A stretch of 64,000 bases of DNA from Chryseotalea sanaruensis (lineage in GTDB: Bacteria > Bacteroidota > Bacteroidia > Cytophagales > Cyclobacteriaceae), in contig NZ_BHXQ01000001.1 of assembly GCF_003990915.1 (NCBI RefSeq), positions 923,402 to 987,401 on the forward strand, read 5' to 3'. The notes beneath the pieces are model-generated. The model did no database searches. It saw nothing but the letters and a program-made list of their open reading frames with translations, and was not told the DNA's origin. Shown piece by piece: positions 62,981 through 64,000 of this stretch; the first letter of the stretch is position 1; every line of letters starts with the position of its first letter. Position numbers and translations under genes: made by a program.

Positions 62981-63910
62981 ATGCAGAAAATAGTAACGAT
63001 AACTTTAACGATTTTACTTGCAGTACCATTCTTTGGTTTCTCACAGAGTTTTTATTCTGTGAGAAGGGATCGTAATCTTATTCTTAGCGGGGGGACAGGT
63101 GTTACCAAATACTATGGTGAGCTTGTTAATCCAAATTCAATTGGTAAAGTAAGACCTAATATTTATGCAGGTGCCGAGTATCTCATTCTTCCGAGAATCT
63201 CAGCCAGATTAGATGCTACTTGGTTTCAACTATCGGGTAGTGATGCAATAGCTGATGCTTCTCGCAGAAGTAGAAATCTGAGTTTTTTCTCTAATAATTT
63301 CGAAATAGATTTTACCGGTTCAGTAAGGATTTTCGCAGATGAAGGAACTTACGCTAAACGCAGACCTTATAATTTTTATGGTTTAGGCGGTGTCGGGCTT
63401 CTGTACTTTAATCCAAAGACTAGATATCAAGGTGATATAGTAGCATTACAGCCTCTTCAAACAGAAGGTGTTGAATACAGCAAAATACAGTTCGTCATTC
63501 CAATGGGCTTTGGAGTAACTGTTAAAATCAACCCTTTTATCAACTTTGCTTTAGAAGGTGTCTTAAGAAAAACCTTTACAGATCATCTTGATGATGTTAG
63601 CTCCTTCAATTATGTTGATCCTGCAACACTACTTGGTGGTGTAGATGGTCTATCAGCCAAACTTGCTGACAGAAGAGGTGAGTTTAATCCTGATGGTGAT
63701 TATACATTTGATCCCGCAAACCCTGATAGAAGAGGTAATCCTGAAACTGATGATTCATACTTTATTGTAACAGCTAAGTTGCAATTTTATGTACCTACAA
63801 AATTTGGCGCAAGCAAAAAGCTTTATAACACCAAAAGAAAAGGCTCTAAAAGCAGCCGTACTAAAGGTGGTATGTACAAAGTGAGAAAAGGCGCATACAA
63901 GCGCAGATAA
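62981..63910 (+). CDS. Outer membrane beta-barrel protein with basic C-terminal tail
   Basis: The 309-residue protein has a signal peptide (about 1-21, GFSQ) and barrel-like strands: LILSGGTGVTKYYGELVN, RPNIYAGAEYLIL, RRPYNFYGLGGVGLLYFNP, QFVIPMGFGVTVKINPFINF and YFIVTAKLQFYVP. It resembles DUF6089-type barrels of this phylum. The last about 32 residues are strongly basic (KRKGSKSSRTKGG, VRKGAYKRR), an unusual ending for a barrel. No function is known. It stands after the sucC terminator. Past the gene, 63911-64000 shows nothing. Confidence 0.75.
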   Translation: MQKIVTITLTILLAVPFFGFSQSFYSVRRDRNLILSGGTGVTKYYGELVNPNSIGKVRPNIYAGAEYLILPRISARLDATWFQLSGSDAIADASRRSRNLSFFSNNFEIDFTGSVRIFADEGTYAKRRPYNFYGLGGVGLLYFNPKTRYQGDIVALQPLQTEGVEYSKIQFVIPMGFGVTVKINPFINFALEGVLRKTFTDHLDDVSSFNYVDPATLLGGVDGLSAKLADRRGEFNPDGDYTFDPANPDRRGNPETDDSYFIVTAKLQFYVPTKFGASKKLYNTKRKGSKSSRTKGGMYKVRKGAYKRR

Positions 63911-64000
63911 GTTATTCCCTACTAGCCTGTGCTCTGGTATCATACATTTGGTTTACTTGAAATTAGTCTGATTATTACCTTTTTTGTCTTCTACGGCATA

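Overview
The window looks like a 64 kb piece of a Bacteroidota chromosome, most likely Cytophagales-like; the order is an inference. The evidence is a SusC/SusD pair, type IX secretion (T9SS) sorting domains of both the short type A and the CHU_C/gliding type, a T9SS plug protein, DUF3276 and LuxC-like genes, and promoters of the Bacteroidota form TTTG-N19/20-TAnnTTTG. Base composition is moderately AT-rich and even. No rRNA, tRNA, prophage, CRISPR array or classical insertion sequence was seen. Most of the window is ordinary core genome.

Layout. 1-5 kb: the 3' end of purF, then susC and susD closed by a terminator. 5-12 kb: an SOS-like mutagenesis block. It holds a LexA-like XRE/S24 repressor with an apparent Ala-Gly cleavage site and Ser/Lys dyad, a divergent DinB polymerase, and a 2H phosphoesterase joined to a DnaE-type polymerase. 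Twin ACTAA-N5-TTAGT palindromes lie in the divergent promoter. The block is interrupted by a REP-associated transposase (RAYT) flanked by GGTCTGTG-N4-CACAGACC palindromes; two more copies lie between alaS and gatB. 12-23 kb: tlpA-like/gatB/alaS on the minus strand, then two M23 peptidases, CapA-like, MerR and dprA; then a TPR protein and an HMG-CoA-lyase-like enzyme.

23.5-29 kb: a four-gene unit of DUF1800, DUF1501 (twin-arginine signal plus T9SS domain), an outer-membrane barrel and a lipoprotein. 29-36 kb: murB, a 25-residue Lys/Ala peptide and a 107-residue histone-like protein, dCMP deaminase, a sorbosone-dehydrogenase-like lipoprotein and an ABC-F ATPase. 36-44 kb: an ECF sigma factor overlapping a predicted anti-sigma protein with a barrel-like C-terminus, the T9SS plug protein, a solitary Cas6-like gene, ychF, DUF3276, DUF58, ferredoxin and LuxC-like reductase. 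44-51 kb: a 2123-residue repeat-rich T9SS adhesin and its small secreted neighbour. 52-64 kb: smc, HPPD, phosphosugar mutase, mtaB, a small lipoprotein, a LolD-like ATPase, sucC and an outer-membrane protein.

The most notable parts are the LexA-like/dinB/2H/dnaE block with its symmetrical operator-promoter layout and embedded RAYT/REP family, the solitary Cas6 homologue, the sigma/anti-sigma-barrel pair, and the basic histone-like peptides. Gene functions rest on motifs I recognise by eye; no database search was run.
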